NCBI GenBank assembly: GCA_963763135.1
Contig: CAVXNJ010000004.1
Coordinates: forward strand, 62,001 to 126,000
From: JANMZO01 sp963763135
GTDB taxonomy: Bacteria > Actinomycetota > Acidimicrobiia > Acidimicrobiales > JANYDT01
Direction: 5' to 3'
Length of the DNA: 64,000 nt
In this document: positions 45,648-54,928 of the stretch, piece after piece
Numbering within the stretch: position 1 is the first letter of the stretch
How the letters are laid out: every line of letters begins with the position of its first letter
Position numbers and translations under genes: made by a program
The notes under the pieces: model-generated
What the model was told of the DNA's origin: nothing
What the model saw: only the letters and a program-made list of their open reading frames with translations
Databases searched by the model: none

Positions 45648-47602
45648 GTTCACAGATCACCATCTCGCTTCCCGACGGCTCCCAAAAGGAACTGGCCACG
45701 GGTTCGACGACGGCTGATCTCGCCGCCTCCATCGGGTCCCGACTCGCCAAAGCCGCCCTGGCCGCCAAGGTCAACGGGGAGGAGTGGGACCTCAACCGTC
45801 CGCTTCCCGATGGCGCCAGCGTGGCGATCATCACCGCGGAAACCGAAGACGGCCGCCATGTGCTTCGCCACTCGACCGCCCACGTGATGGCCCAGGCCGT
45901 GCTCGACCTGTATCCCGGGGCGAAGTACACCATCGGTCCGGCGATCGAAAACGGCTTCTATTACGACTTCGACCTGCCCAACGGCGCCCGCTTCCTCGAA
46001 TCCGACCTCGAGCGCATCGAAGCCCGCATGCGGGAGATCGTGAAGCTCAACCAGCCCTTCACTCGCGGCGAAGTCAGCCTTGAGGAAGGTTTGAAGATGT
46101 TCGCTGACCAGCCGTACAAGCTGGAAATCATCCAGGGCGTTGGCGGCAAGGAAGATGCGGCCGAAGGTGGCGGCGGCACCGTTGTGTCCTTCTACCGCAA
46201 CCGCGAAGATTTCGTCGACCTGTGCCGCGGCCCCCACGTCCCATCGACCGGTCGACTCGGTTCCTTCAAGCTCATGAAGGTGGCCGGCGCCTACTGGCGG
46301 GGCGATGAGAAGCGCCCGATGCTGCAGCGCATCTACGGCACCGCCTGGGAGTCCGACAAGGCGCTCAAGGAACATCTGACCCGTCTGGAAGAAGCCGAGA
46401 AGCGCGACCACCGCAAGCTCGCCGTGGAACTAGACCTGCTCTCGTTCCCGCAGATGCTCGGTGGCGGTCTCGCCGTCTGGCACCCGAAGGGTGCGATCGT
46501 CCGCAAGTTGATGGAGGACTACTCCCGCAAACGTCATCAGAACGGTGGCTACGAGTTCGCCTACACGCCGCACCTGGCCAACGCTCGCCTGTTCGAAACT
46601 TCCGGCCATCTCGACTTCTACAAAGACGGCATGTACCCGCCGATGGAGATGGACAACGGGGTCTACTACCCGAAGCCGATGAACTGCCCGATGCACTGCC
46701 TGGTGTTCGACTCCCGGCAGCGCTCGTATCGCGAGCTCCCGCTTCGCCTCTTTGAGCTCGGCACCGTGTACCGCTACGAGCGGGCCGGCACGCTCCACGG
46801 TCTGATGCGCATCCGTGGGTTCACCCAGGACGACGCCCACATCTTCTGCACCCAGGAGCAGGCCGCCGAAGAGATCATCTCGCTGCTGAACTTCGTCATC
46901 GACATCCTCCGCAGCTTCGGCTTCAACGACTTCGAAGCCATGCTCGCCACCCGCGACCCCGACAAGTCCGTCGGCACCGACGAGGGATGGGCCGATGCCA
47001 CCGCCGCATTGGTGGCGGCCATGGAGAAGGAAGGGTTGGCGTACACCGTCGACGAAGGCGGTGCGGCGTTCTACGGCCCGAAGATCGACGTCAAGGTGAA
47101 AGACGCGATCGGCCGCCAATGGCAGCTTTCGACCATCCAGTACGACTTCAACCTGCCGACCCGCTTCGACCTCGAATATGTGGCCGCCGACGGATCCCGC
47201 AAGAAGCCGATCATGTTGCACCGTGCGCTCTTCGGCTCGGTCGAGCGGTTCTTCGGCGTGTTGCTCGAGCATTACGCCGGCGCGTTCCCCACGTGGCTCG
47301 CTCCTGTTCAGGTCCAGGTTCTCGGTGTGCGCGCCGATCACGACGCCTACGTCGCTTCGGTGATCGAGCAGTGCCGGGCCGCCGGGTTGCGGGTCGACAC
47401 CCAAGCGGCCGACGAGCCTCTCGGTGCCCGTATCCGCAAGGGCAAGCTGGAGAAGATCCCGTATGTGCTCGTGGTCGGCGACGACGACGTGGCCGCCGGC
47501 ACGGTCGGGGTCAACGCCCGTGGGGTCGACGTGGAGCGAGGTGTACCCGTCGCCGACTTCGTCGCCCGGGTGGTTGCGGAGATCGGTGACCGCGTCGTCT
47601 GA
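45644..47602 (+). CDS. thrS: Threonyl-tRNA synthetase
   Basis: The protein has 652 aa with the full bacterial layout: TGS domain (ITISLPDGSQKELATGST, residues 3-62), the editing/SAD domain with HSTAHVMAQAV and FVDLCRGPHVPSTGR, the class II core (motif 2 YRYERAGTLHGLMRIRGF; zinc ligands in MNCPMHC and IMLHRALFGSVERF) and the C-terminal anticodon-binding domain (APVQVQVLGV). It overlaps the upstream membrane protein gene by 4 bp and the HIT gene by 17 bp; the thrS-HIT pair is a conserved actinobacterial arrangement. Confidence 0.98.
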   Translation: MSSQITISLPDGSQKELATGSTTADLAASIGSRLAKAALAAKVNGEEWDLNRPLPDGASVAIITAETEDGRHVLRHSTAHVMAQAVLDLYPGAKYTIGPAIENGFYYDFDLPNGARFLESDLERIEARMREIVKLNQPFTRGEVSLEEGLKMFADQPYKLEIIQGVGGKEDAAEGGGGTVVSFYRNREDFVDLCRGPHVPSTGRLGSFKLMKVAGAYWRGDEKRPMLQRIYGTAWESDKALKEHLTRLEEAEKRDHRKLAVELDLLSFPQMLGGGLAVWHPKGAIVRKLMEDYSRKRHQNGGYEFAYTPHLANARLFETSGHLDFYKDGMYPPMEMDNGVYYPKPMNCPMHCLVFDSRQRSYRELPLRLFELGTVYRYERAGTLHGLMRIRGFTQDDAHIFCTQEQAAEEIISLLNFVIDILRSFGFNDFEAMLATRDPDKSVGTDEGWADATAALVAAMEKEGLAYTVDEGGAAFYGPKIDVKVKDAIGRQWQLSTIQYDFNLPTRFDLEYVAADGSRKKPIMLHRALFGSVERFFGVLLEHYAGAFPTWLAPVQVQVLGVRADHDAYVASVIEQCRAAGLRVDTQAADEPLGARIRKGKLEKIPYVLVVGDDDVAAGTVGVNARGVDVERGVPVADFVARVVAEIGDRVV

Positions 47603-48170
47603 AAGCCTTCCGGTGTCGACCGATGAGGCGCCCCCGATGGGGCGCCTCGATGCCAGTTGGCGTTCGGAGTACATCACCGAGGCGACGGCGGACGAGCGGC
47701 GCGACGTTGCGGCCGGTGTCGGGGTGGGCGACGAGGTGCGTTGCGTCTTCTGCCGGATTCTAGGTGCACATACGAATGGAACGGCTTCCGACGAGGAGTC
47801 GCTGATCATTTGCCGTGGCGCCACGTGTGTTGCGATCCTTAACAAGTACCCCTATTCGAGCGGGCACTTCATGGTGATTCCGATCCGTCACGTTGGTGAT
47901 CTGGAGTCGCTCACGCCCGACGAACACAGCGAGCTGTGGTCCTTCGTACAGCACGGCACCGCAGTTCTTAAGCGTGCATATCAAGCCGACGGCATCAACG
48001 TGGGAGCGAATCTTGGTCGCGCTGCGGGAGCCGGCATCCCGGGGCACCTGCACATCCACCTCGTTCCGAGGTGGAACGGTGACACGAACTTCATGACCGC
48101 CATCGGCGAAACCCGGGTCATGCCGGAGTCACTCGACCGCACCTGGTCAAGGCTCCGGGCCGCCTGGTAG
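47586..48170 (+). CDS. HIT family nucleotide phosphorylase/hydrolase
   Basis: The protein has 194 aa from GTG 47586, overlapping the thrS end. The HIT triad HLHIHLVPR lies near residue 155, preceded by CVFCRI (about 54-59) and LNKYPYSSGHFMVIPIRHV. It is closest in layout to the mycobacterial protein encoded after thrS, reported to act on diadenosine tetraphosphate, a by-product of aminoacyl-tRNA synthetases, which explains the pairing. Two TAnGYRYRCnTA palindromes lie inside (47761 and 47969), the densest pair in the window. Confidence 0.9.
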   Translation: MTASSESLPVSTDEAPPMGRLDASWRSEYITEATADERRDVAAGVGVGDEVRCVFCRILGAHTNGTASDEESLIICRGATCVAILNKYPYSSGHFMVIPIRHVGDLESLTPDEHSELWSFVQHGTAVLKRAYQADGINVGANLGRAAGAGIPGHLHIHLVPRWNGDTNFMTAIGETRVMPESLDRTWSRLRAAW

Positions 48171-48223
48171 TAGCCGCCGTCGGAGCACAGCGTGCTTCGC
48201 TGCACGGTTTGGGCCGCGGACTG

Positions 48224-49666
48224 CTACTTCTTGCCGAGCGAGCCTTTTGCGACGTCGATGGATGCCTTATCCGCTGCTTCTCGGCCTGCGGCCCAACCGG
48301 CGGCGTTGGAGATGCTGCTGCGTTTGTAGGTGACCCGGGGGAAGACCTGCGCTCGGAGCTCCTCGACTTCCTCCTCGCGACGGACGAGGACTGGTAGCAG
48401 AGCTTCGCCGAATTCCTGGGCGGCCTCGTCGGCCGCAGTCTGGCTCGCGGCCCTCAGGCGCTCGCCAATCCGTGACGCGAACGCAAGGAGAAATGCCTGA
48501 CGGAACGACTTGGTGCGGGATTTGCCGGTGCGATCGGACACGCTTCCCGCCGCGATCATCGCACTCGTGGCCTGGGTGAGCAGCGACGTGAAGAGAAGTT
48601 CGACGATGTCAAGATCCGCGTCGAACCCGAAGACCGTTGCAAACCAGAGTTGCTTGGTGCTGATGGACTTGCAACGGTTCTCGTTGGCGACGACTCCGAG
48701 AAGCGAGCACTTGGCGTCGAGGTAGGGGTCGTCGATGTGGATGCGCCGTGCGGCGGCACCGACCTGGGTCGCCGAGCGGGAGTCGAGCATCGCGATATCG
48801 ATGGCGTGGCGGGCCATCAGCTCTTGGGCCTTGGCCGTAAGCGCGCTTGCTTCTTCTTCGAACGTTGTCGACTCGGCCTTCGCGAGCAGGGCGCGGACGC
48901 GATCGAGCATCTTGTCGTCGAGTCGGGTCGATGCTCGCCTGGTGGTTATGTGTCCGGCGGCTTGCTGAGCCGGGGGTGGAATCAGGAACGGAAGCGCGGG
49001 CATGCGGCTGATGAGTTCAATGAGACCGAGTGCGCAGAGCAGATCGGCTCGCAACCCGAGTTGACTGTTCTGCGTGGCAGCGGGGGATGGGAAAAGGCTT
49101 CCCAGTGGGGGAGCGGTTTGCGCTGTCTGGTCTGATGGATCGGGCTCGGCATCGCTGATCGCACCGATCCGTACGAGCTGCTGACGCCACCGCTCGTCGA
49201 CGTAGCGAGCCCGGGTAGTGGCACTCTCGATGCCGATGGCCTTCACCGCGAACGCCCGATGGTCCACGCTCAATTCCTTTGCCGCGACGTGCACGATGTC
49301 GAGTGGCTGCCAACCGTTGACCCACAGTGCCCGTAAGGACAGGAACAGGATCGACTCGGTGATGATGCAACCCACCCGCTGCCCCTGATGCTCAGGAAGC
49401 GCGATCAGGGTGTCGAGGGCTTCTTCGACCAGGGCAGGATCGTGGAGGTACAACCCACGCTTCGCCAACTCGATGGCCGCGTTGGCCCGCTCTCCCGGCG
49501 TGGGTTCGGGCCGCGGCGGCATGCGGCCTTGAGGCGACGACCCGGGACCGGCCTCGGCCGGTCGACTACGGAGCAGCGCTTCCTCGGCCCGACGCTGCCG
49601 CTCCTGGAAATCATGAAGCGCCTTACGCTTCTTCGCCTCACGTCGCTGTTTGCTGTTCGCTCCCAT
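48224..49666 (-). CDS. DUF2786-containing protein
   Basis: The protein has 480 aa from ATG 49666, with a GGGGG ribosome site; the open frame upstream runs through repeats and is not used. The first 60 residues are highly charged (KQRREAKKRKALHDFQERQRR) and likely coiled or nucleic-acid binding. The DUF2786 helix-loop (RVRALLAKAESTTFEEEASA, continuing to ELMARHAID) lies at about 248-285. The C-terminal region (SLLTQATSAMIAAGS, FRQAFLLAFASRIGERL) matches longer actinobacterial relatives. The function is unknown. It converges on the HIT gene, and a tandem family A repeat lies in its upstream region. Confidence 0.8.
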   Translation of the reverse strand: MGANSKQRREAKKRKALHDFQERQRRAEEALLRSRPAEAGPGSSPQGRMPPRPEPTPGERANAAIELAKRGLYLHDPALVEEALDTLIALPEHQGQRVGCIITESILFLSLRALWVNGWQPLDIVHVAAKELSVDHRAFAVKAIGIESATTRARYVDERWRQQLVRIGAISDAEPDPSDQTAQTAPPLGSLFPSPAATQNSQLGLRADLLCALGLIELISRMPALPFLIPPPAQQAAGHITTRRASTRLDDKMLDRVRALLAKAESTTFEEEASALTAKAQELMARHAIDIAMLDSRSATQVGAAARRIHIDDPYLDAKCSLLGVVANENRCKSISTKQLWFATVFGFDADLDIVELLFTSLLTQATSAMIAAGSVSDRTGKSRTKSFRQAFLLAFASRIGERLRAASQTAADEAAQEFGEALLPVLVRREEEVEELRAQVFPRVTYKRSSISNAAGWAAGREAADKASIDVAKGSLGKK

Positions 49667-49724
49667 ACCCCCATCCTGACAGAGGGGGTATGACCGCCAA
49701 TTTTGGGGCAAGAGGTTGTCGAAC

Positions 49725-49765
49725 ATGTGGCCGTACGTGTTGCCAGGTGGTTTCTTTCGCTACAT
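49725..49765. repeat. Family A 41-bp element, copy 2 (first of a tandem pair)
   Basis: It begins ATGTGGCCGTACGTG and ends TTCGCTACAT. It is part of a 50-bp exact direct repeat (49719-49768 and 49778-49827, period 59). The stem is weaker than in the other copies (about 7 bp). Confidence 0.8.
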
Positions 49766-49783
49766 AAAGTGGATTCTTCGAAC

Positions 49784-49824
49784 ATGTGGCCGTACGTGTT
49801 GCCAGGTGGTTTCTTTCGCTACAT
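49784..49824. repeat. Family A 41-bp element, copy 3 (second of a tandem pair)
   Basis: Within the 50-bp unit it is identical to copy 2, so the duplication is recent. It sits 31 bp before the MOSC gene start and 118 bp from the divergent DUF2786 start, so it is here in a divergent, not convergent, gap. Confidence 0.8.
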
Positions 49825-49854
49825 AAACGTGGGGTTTGCGAGTCACGGGGCAAG

Positions 49855-50559
49855 ATGGTGGACGTATCCTGGGAGATGTTCTCGATCGGGCCGTATACGT
49901 TCACGAAAACCGACGCGCAGCGCACCGTGAAATACGGCGACGAGATCTTCGACCTTTACGCGGCCGGACGCGACGCCACGCTGATCGAGTACCTGCGACC
50001 GACGATAACGGGAGATCTCGAAGCTGACCTCCATGCGGTGTGGACGGCTTGGACGTCGGCTGGGCCCGTCCTCCGAAACGCAGGACAGCTGCCGACGACG
50101 CAAGCCGGGCGGATCGTGCAGCTGAACGTCTCGCCAGGAGGACTTCCGAAGACCCCGGTCGCATCCGTCGAGGTCGGGTGGCGGGGACCCCAGGGCGACA
50201 AGCAGAAGACACGGGTGCACCACGGTCGTCCTTGGCAGGCGCTGTGCCTGTGGAGTGCCGAAGTCATCGCCAACTTCCAGGCCGAGGGACACCCCCTCGA
50301 ACCGGGATTCGCCGGGGAGAACGTGACCCTCGAAGGCCTCGACTGGTCCGACGTGCGGCCCGGAGTCCGCATCCAGATTGGTGAGGTGCTCTGTGAGGTT
50401 ACGGCGTATGCCTTACCGTGCTTCCAGAACAAGCCGTTCTTCCTAAACGGTGACTTCGAGGTCATGCACCATGAACGCGGACCGGTGAGCCGGGTGTACG
50501 CCACCGTGCTGCAAACCGGAAGTATGCGCACAGATGATTCTGCGGTTCTCGAACCCTGA
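49855..50559 (+). CDS. MOSC domain protein
   Basis: The protein has 234 aa from ATG 49855, with GGGG upstream; the earlier ATG at 49786 lies inside the tandem repeat and is rejected. Residues about 85-220 form a MOSC fold (IVQLNVSPGGLPK, RPWQALCLWSAEVI, PGFAGENVTLEGLDW, ending with LPCFQN, whose cysteine is the usual sulfur/molybdenum-cofactor ligand). The first 75 residues are not typical of short MOSC proteins. It probably handles sulfur for a molybdenum-cofactor-dependent reductase or detoxifies N-hydroxylated compounds; no such partner gene is nearby. Confidence 0.85.
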   Translation: MVDVSWEMFSIGPYTFTKTDAQRTVKYGDEIFDLYAAGRDATLIEYLRPTITGDLEADLHAVWTAWTSAGPVLRNAGQLPTTQAGRIVQLNVSPGGLPKTPVASVEVGWRGPQGDKQKTRVHHGRPWQALCLWSAEVIANFQAEGHPLEPGFAGENVTLEGLDWSDVRPGVRIQIGEVLCEVTAYALPCFQNKPFFLNGDFEVMHHERGPVSRVYATVLQTGSMRTDDSAVLEP

Positions 50560-50643
50560 AACCGCGTGTTTTCAACCAATGCGGTAACGAGTTGGGTAAA
50601 GCGGACCATCGAAAATTCGTGAAGAATGATCGACACTATGCGC

Positions 50644-51513
50644 ATGGGAAATTTTCGGCGGTCCTGGTCCTTGGTGAAAGCTTCGATCAAGGTGGTGAAT
50701 CAAGACCGCAGGCTGATCGTGCTTCCGCTCATCTCGGTGTTGGCGGTTCTCGTGACGGCTGCCGTGTTCCTCGGAGGCGTCTGGCAGATAAAGCCCTTCT
50801 TTGACTCGTCAACGGAAACGGCATCCGGATCCCAGGCCGGGCTCACGCTAACGCCGCTCACCGGAGCGCTGCTTCTGCTCGGCTACCTGGCGGTGACCTT
50901 CATCGGCATGTTCTTCAACGCGGCATTGGTCGTTGCGGCAAATGAGCGTCTGAGCGGTGGAACGCCAACGGTGCGCTCGGCGCTCGCCGGCGCGGCGAAG
51001 CATGCCGGCCCCATCGCCCTCTGGGCGATGTTCTCCGCCACGATCTCACTCGCTATCCGCGCTGCGTCGGAGCGGGTCGGGCTGGTCGGTCGGATCGTCG
51101 TGTCGATCATCGGTGTCGTCTGGTCGGTCGCAACGTTCTTCGTGATGCCGGTGATGGTCATTGAAGGGGTCGGCGTGAACGACGCATTCCATCGCTCGAA
51201 GTCGCTTATGCGCTCGACCTGGGGAGAGCAGATCGTAGGGGAAGGGATGGTCAGCATCATCGCAATCCCGGTCTTTCTCCTTTTGGTTGTCGTCAGCGCA
51301 ATCCTGCTCGCTGTGGTCCCGGTGCTCGGCGTAATCGTCTTTGTCGTCGGCCTGCTGCTGGTCGTCTCGGTGAGCAACATGGTCTCGGTCGTGTTTTCGA
51401 CCGTGCTGTACAAGTTTGCGCAGACCGGCCTCGCTCCAGCCGGCTTCACGGCCGCTGACCTCAACGGGTCGTTTCATCAGCGGAAGGCCAAGCGCTCCCG
51501 CTTCGGCCGCTGA
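50644..51513 (+). CDS. DUF6159-like integral membrane protein
   Basis: The protein has 289 aa from ATG 50644; in-frame ATGs at 50626 and 50638 are alternatives. The opening GNFRRSWSLVKASIKVVNQDRRL followed by a helix is typical of this actinobacterial family. Six hydrophobic helices are seen, with a cytoplasmic loop FVMPVMVIEGVGVNDAFHRS as in YIP1/GDPD-membrane-domain relatives. The C-terminus is basic (KAKRSRFGR). Function unknown; an envelope or lipid-related role is only a guess. Confidence 0.75.
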   Translation: MGNFRRSWSLVKASIKVVNQDRRLIVLPLISVLAVLVTAAVFLGGVWQIKPFFDSSTETASGSQAGLTLTPLTGALLLLGYLAVTFIGMFFNAALVVAANERLSGGTPTVRSALAGAAKHAGPIALWAMFSATISLAIRAASERVGLVGRIVVSIIGVVWSVATFFVMPVMVIEGVGVNDAFHRSKSLMRSTWGEQIVGEGMVSIIAIPVFLLLVVVSAILLAVVPVLGVIVFVVGLLLVVSVSNMVSVVFSTVLYKFAQTGLAPAGFTAADLNGSFHQRKAKRSRFGR

Positions 51514-51580
51514 GATTCTCCTTCGGGCCGTCGCCCCGAATTTGACTTGAATTGCCCGGGGCACACGGCTGGGCCGACAC

Positions 51581-51586
51581 TAGTTT
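51581..51586 (+). promoter_or_regulatory. Leaderless -10 box of the MFS gene
   Basis: TAGTTT lies 6 nt before ATG 51593. The intervening GGAGG is only 1 nt from the ATG, too close to serve as a normal ribosome site. Confidence 0.45.
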
Positions 51587-51592
51587 GGAGGC

Positions 51593-52825
51593 ATGGCCGC
51601 AGCCGAACACCAATACAGGTCGCTCCCCACGGGCGCGAAACGGTATTTGGCGGCAACGTTGATCAACATGATCGGCAACGGCATGCTGTTCGCCTTCCTG
51701 TTCATCTACCTCAACGAGGTACGTGGTTTCTCCGGCGCTTGGACCGGAGCGATCATGAGCGCAGGAAGCGTCACGGGTCTGATCGTGATGTCGCTTGGTG
51801 GATGGTTTGCCGACCACGTGGGATCCAAGCGAGCGCTTCTTGTCGCCGTGGCGCTCGCTTCGCTGGTCTTCGGCCTCTACACGTTTGCGACCACGATCCC
51901 GCTGGCGTTCGCCATCTCCATCTCCGGCGGGTTCGTCCAGGGGCTTACGTTTCCTGCTCAACAGGCTTTTAGCTCGGTGATCGTCGAGATCCAGCACCGC
52001 CCGCTCGTGTCGTCGTGGCTTCGGATCTTCCTCAACATCGGTGCGGCGATAGGGGCGACCGTCGCCGGTTTCATTGTGACGGTGAAGGACCCGGGGTCGT
52101 TTACCCGCCTGTTCTTGCTGAATGTCGCTACGTTCGTGGCCTACTTCATCATCGTCTGGAGCGTGCATCCGATCATTCCGATCGAACCCGGTTCGTCTCG
52201 GAAAGTGAAGTCCACCGCTGGTTACCGCGATGTTCTCGCCGACAAATTCTATGTGCGCTTACTGCCTGTTGACCTGGCCGTCGGGACAATGTTCGGCATG
52301 GCTTTCATGGTCATGCCGACCACGTTTGTGAAGCGCCTCGGTGCGTCGGAGAAGATGGTCGGACTCGTGGTGATGTCGGGCGCCGTGGCGGTCATCGTTA
52401 CGCAGATCGGCGTCGCTCGGATCACCCGGGGCCGGGCGCGGATGCTGGCACTTGCGGCGATGTCGGGACTGTTCATGACTGCGTTCGGGTTCGGTGTCGC
52501 ATCCGTGGGGCAGTCGCTGCGGGTGGCGTTGATCTGTGTGGTGGTAGCGCAGATCCTCGGAGGAATCGGGGAAGCATTTCTCGGTCCGACCCGTGCGCCG
52601 TTGACGGCGGACCTGGCTCCACCGGAGCTGATGGGCCGCTACTTCGGGCTGCAAAGCATGATGTTCCAGGGTGGTTTCGGCGTGGCCACCGCGGTTGGCG
52701 GGGCCGGACTCGACGTGAGTTTACGCGGCACCTGGATTGTCGGTGTGGTGCTGGCCGCCGTGGCGGCATGGTGGTGCGTGATGTTGGACCGCAGAATTCC
52801 AAAGGCGGTGCGCCTTTCGCCCTAG
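51593..52825 (+). CDS. MFS transporter (410 aa)
   Basis: There are twelve hydrophobic helices with the loop 2-3 signature GGWFADHVGSKRAL (about 65-78), the standard major facilitator fingerprint, and a second-half counterpart near ARITRGRARML. It is similar in layout to MdtH/multidrug-like exporters. The substrate cannot be predicted. It stands 15 bp from the convergent beta-lactamase-like gene. A TAnGYRYRCnTA palindrome is inside at 52250. Confidence 0.88.
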   Translation: MAAAEHQYRSLPTGAKRYLAATLINMIGNGMLFAFLFIYLNEVRGFSGAWTGAIMSAGSVTGLIVMSLGGWFADHVGSKRALLVAVALASLVFGLYTFATTIPLAFAISISGGFVQGLTFPAQQAFSSVIVEIQHRPLVSSWLRIFLNIGAAIGATVAGFIVTVKDPGSFTRLFLLNVATFVAYFIIVWSVHPIIPIEPGSSRKVKSTAGYRDVLADKFYVRLLPVDLAVGTMFGMAFMVMPTTFVKRLGASEKMVGLVVMSGAVAVIVTQIGVARITRGRARMLALAAMSGLFMTAFGFGVASVGQSLRVALICVVVAQILGGIGEAFLGPTRAPLTADLAPPELMGRYFGLQSMMFQGGFGVATAVGGAGLDVSLRGTWIVGVVLAAVAAWWCVMLDRRIPKAVRLSP

Positions 52826-52840
52826 GGCGAGTGCCAGCGG

Positions 52841-53851
52841 TCAGCCGCCCAGGGTCTCAAGGATTGCTTCTTCGATTCGGATGACACGGTCGGCGGATCC
52901 CATGAAGGTGGGGATGAACGCCCATGCGAGCCCGAGGCGCGGTCGTATGCCTCCATACGATCCGCCGACACCGCCCATGCCGGTCTCGTTTGCGTCGGTC
53001 TGGGCGCTGCCGAGGGTCCAGGTGGCAGGTTGGCCGATGACGAGGTCGTACTCTTCCGGGCCGTATGGCGTGACGATCTCCGACGGGAGGGTTCCGTCGA
53101 GAACGAGCGCCCAGAAACCGGCCAGCGCTCGGGAGTTCGTATGGCCGTTCACCGCGCCGATCTCGGCCTTCCGCCATGTCGTGCTGTTCACGAGTTCAGC
53201 GGAAATACCGTTGCCAAAGGCGGAGGGGAGATAGGGCGCAGGTGGCGCGGTCAACCTTTCCCACCAGCCTTCGGGCATTTCCAGATCCACCACCCGCGGC
53301 AGATCTGCGGCGGCGACGCCGACGTGCAGGTCGAGTCCGAACGGCTCGGCGAGTCGTGCTCGCAGCGTCTCGCCGAGGCTGCGGCCACCGATCCGGCGCA
53401 CGAGACCTCCCACGACATTCCCATAGGTCATCGCGTGCTCGCCCACTGCGGTACCAGGTGTCCAGTCGGGCGTCTGACGGTGCAGCGCGGCCTCGACCGC
53501 GTCGGCATCGACCAGTCGGGTGGCGTCGCCGTCGAAGGGAACCGACGCGTAGCCGGCGCGGTGGGCGAGCACGCCGGCGATGGTCAAGGACGAATTGCGT
53601 ACACCCTTGAGCTCGGGCCAGATCGTTTCCACCGGTGTATCGAGGGACACGCCATGTTCGAGCGCCGTGAGGATGAGCGTGGCCGCGGTGACGGGTTTGA
53701 TGGACGACCAGGTGTGTACGAGCGAGTTCTCTCGCACGGTCCCGACACAGCGGTCGAACACCACTTGGCCGTTCACGATCACGGTGCACGACATTCCCCC
53801 GACGCCCTGTTCAGCGAATGCGGCGTCAAAGGCATCTTGAATCAACTTCAC
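52841..53851 (-). CDS. Serine beta-lactamase-like/esterase (class C fold) protein
   Basis: The protein has 336 aa. The SxxK motif is Ser49-Ser-Ile-Lys52 (TWSSIKPVTA) and the YxN motif is Tyr143-Gly-Asn145, as in penicillin-binding-protein-like esterases and class C beta-lactamases. No signal peptide is visible (starts MKLIQDAFDAAFAEQG), which favours a cytoplasmic esterase such as EstB-type enzymes rather than an exported beta-lactamase. The region near the third motif (GGVGGSYGGIRPRLG) is present. I would not call this a resistance gene. Confidence 0.88.
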   Translation of the reverse strand: MKLIQDAFDAAFAEQGVGGMSCTVIVNGQVVFDRCVGTVRENSLVHTWSSIKPVTAATLILTALEHGVSLDTPVETIWPELKGVRNSSLTIAGVLAHRAGYASVPFDGDATRLVDADAVEAALHRQTPDWTPGTAVGEHAMTYGNVVGGLVRRIGGRSLGETLRARLAEPFGLDLHVGVAAADLPRVVDLEMPEGWWERLTAPPAPYLPSAFGNGISAELVNSTTWRKAEIGAVNGHTNSRALAGFWALVLDGTLPSEIVTPYGPEEYDLVIGQPATWTLGSAQTDANETGMGGVGGSYGGIRPRLGLAWAFIPTFMGSADRVIRIEEAILETLGG

Positions 53852-53954
53852 GTGCTGCTCCGATCAAGCCTGAGGTTTTGACGATACTTTCACCTTCGTC
53901 GATGCCTTACTCGGGTTTGCAGCCTTCCTAGCGATTTGAGCTTTGATAGACGCC

Positions 53955-54365
53955 GTGCAGATTTCGAAACACCGGGTCGCCTACGCCACCATGATCGCGA
54001 TGACCGTGGTGCTCGGGCTCGCCAGCCGTGTGGATTCGCTCGGTTTACCGCACGTAGTCGAGGTCAACGGTGGTGATGTCCTGTCGGCCACATGCATCTT
54101 CTTCGGCGTGCGGTTCTGGTGGTCGAAACGTCGACTCATCGATGTGGCCGGTATCGCATTTGTCATATGCGCGCTTATCGAGGGGCAACAGCTGTACCAG
54201 GCTCCGTGGGCCGTTCGGTTTCGTGACGACCGAATCGTCGGCACCTTTCTCGGCCACGGTTTCTTGTGGATCGACCTCGTGCGCTACGCGGTCGGTGTGG
54301 TCATCGGCGTTGGCGTGGCGTTGTTGGTCGAGCGGCGATTCGTTCGCGAACCATCAGTGGCGTAG
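53955..54365 (+). CDS. DUF2809 family membrane protein
   Basis: The protein has 136 aa from GTG 53955 (TTG 53943 is also in frame). Four hydrophobic helices are seen, with the family pattern: GGDVLSATCIFFGVRFW, then IEGQQLYQAPWAVRFRD and GHGFLWIDLVRYAVG, matching the conserved E..QLYQAPW and GF.W.DL.RYA.G of DUF2809. Function unknown. The TAnGYRYRCnTA palindrome at 54166 falls in the third helix. Confidence 0.8.
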   Translation: MQISKHRVAYATMIAMTVVLGLASRVDSLGLPHVVEVNGGDVLSATCIFFGVRFWWSKRRLIDVAGIAFVICALIEGQQLYQAPWAVRFRDDRIVGTFLGHGFLWIDLVRYAVGVVIGVGVALLVERRFVREPSVA

Positions 54366-54375
54366 GCCAGTCGGT

Positions 54376-54915
54376 TCACGGAGTCCCGGAGGACCGGAGA
54401 AGGCGAAAGACCACGGTTGGGCCCTGATCGTCGGGGTCGTCGAGTTCGAGTTCACCCTCCCAGACGCGTATAAAGCCGTTCTTCTCGATCGCCCGCCATG
54501 ACGCCGGGTTGTCGGGGTCGACGTCGACAACAATCATCGGTGCGTTCGGGTAGTGGCGCCACGTGTCGGTAAGGAAAGCGCCGATCATCGCGGTTCCGAT
54601 GCCGCGACCGGTGAGATTCGGGTCGGCGATGAAGTAGTCCATACCGAGCGCCGCCGCTGGGCAGTCGATGACGTCGAGGGCCTTCAGCCAGTGCGGGTTG
54701 TCGCCCATCACATAACGCTGGATGAAGCCCATCTGCTGACCATCGAGCGACACAATGAAGTACTCGACCGGGTCGATCCGGTCGACCCCTTCACCAAAGT
54801 CGGCTTCAACTGCCTCGGGATCGTGCTTCCACCACGTCCGCACGTGCGGCCGACCGAGCCACTCGCCGAGCAGCGGAAAGTCGGAGCGCTCAAGCAGTCG
54901 AAACGTGAAATGCAT
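54376..54915 (-). CDS. GNAT acetyltransferase, AAC(6')-like
   Basis: The protein has 179 aa. FRLLERSDFPLLGEWLGRPHV opens as in the AAC(6')/IucB-like GNAT branch, followed by the acetyl-CoA loop DPNLTGRGIGTAMIG and the late motif VDVDPDNPASWRAIEKNGF. The same branch includes siderophore lysine acetylases, so antibiotic modification should not be assumed. It lies 13 bp downstream of the MDMPI-like gene and is probably co-transcribed with it. Confidence 0.85.
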   Translation of the reverse strand: MHFTFRLLERSDFPLLGEWLGRPHVRTWWKHDPEAVEADFGEGVDRIDPVEYFIVSLDGQQMGFIQRYVMGDNPHWLKALDVIDCPAAALGMDYFIADPNLTGRGIGTAMIGAFLTDTWRHYPNAPMIVVDVDPDNPASWRAIEKNGFIRVWEGELELDDPDDQGPTVVFRLLRSSGTP

Positions 54916-54928
54916 GCGGGTGGGTTGG

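Noticed and set aside
49719..49827. Minimal CRISPR or attachment-site pair
   Set aside because: Two copies with a 9-bp gap, no cas or integrase gene, and related single copies elsewhere; better seen as family A repeats.
49786..49854. N-terminal extension of the MOSC protein
   Set aside because: The codons run through the tandem family A repeat, and ATG 49855 has a ribosome site, so the extension is not coding.
54376..54915. Aminoglycoside resistance gene
   Set aside because: Only the AAC(6')-like branch of GNAT is recognisable; the same fold serves many metabolic acetylases and context does not suggest resistance.
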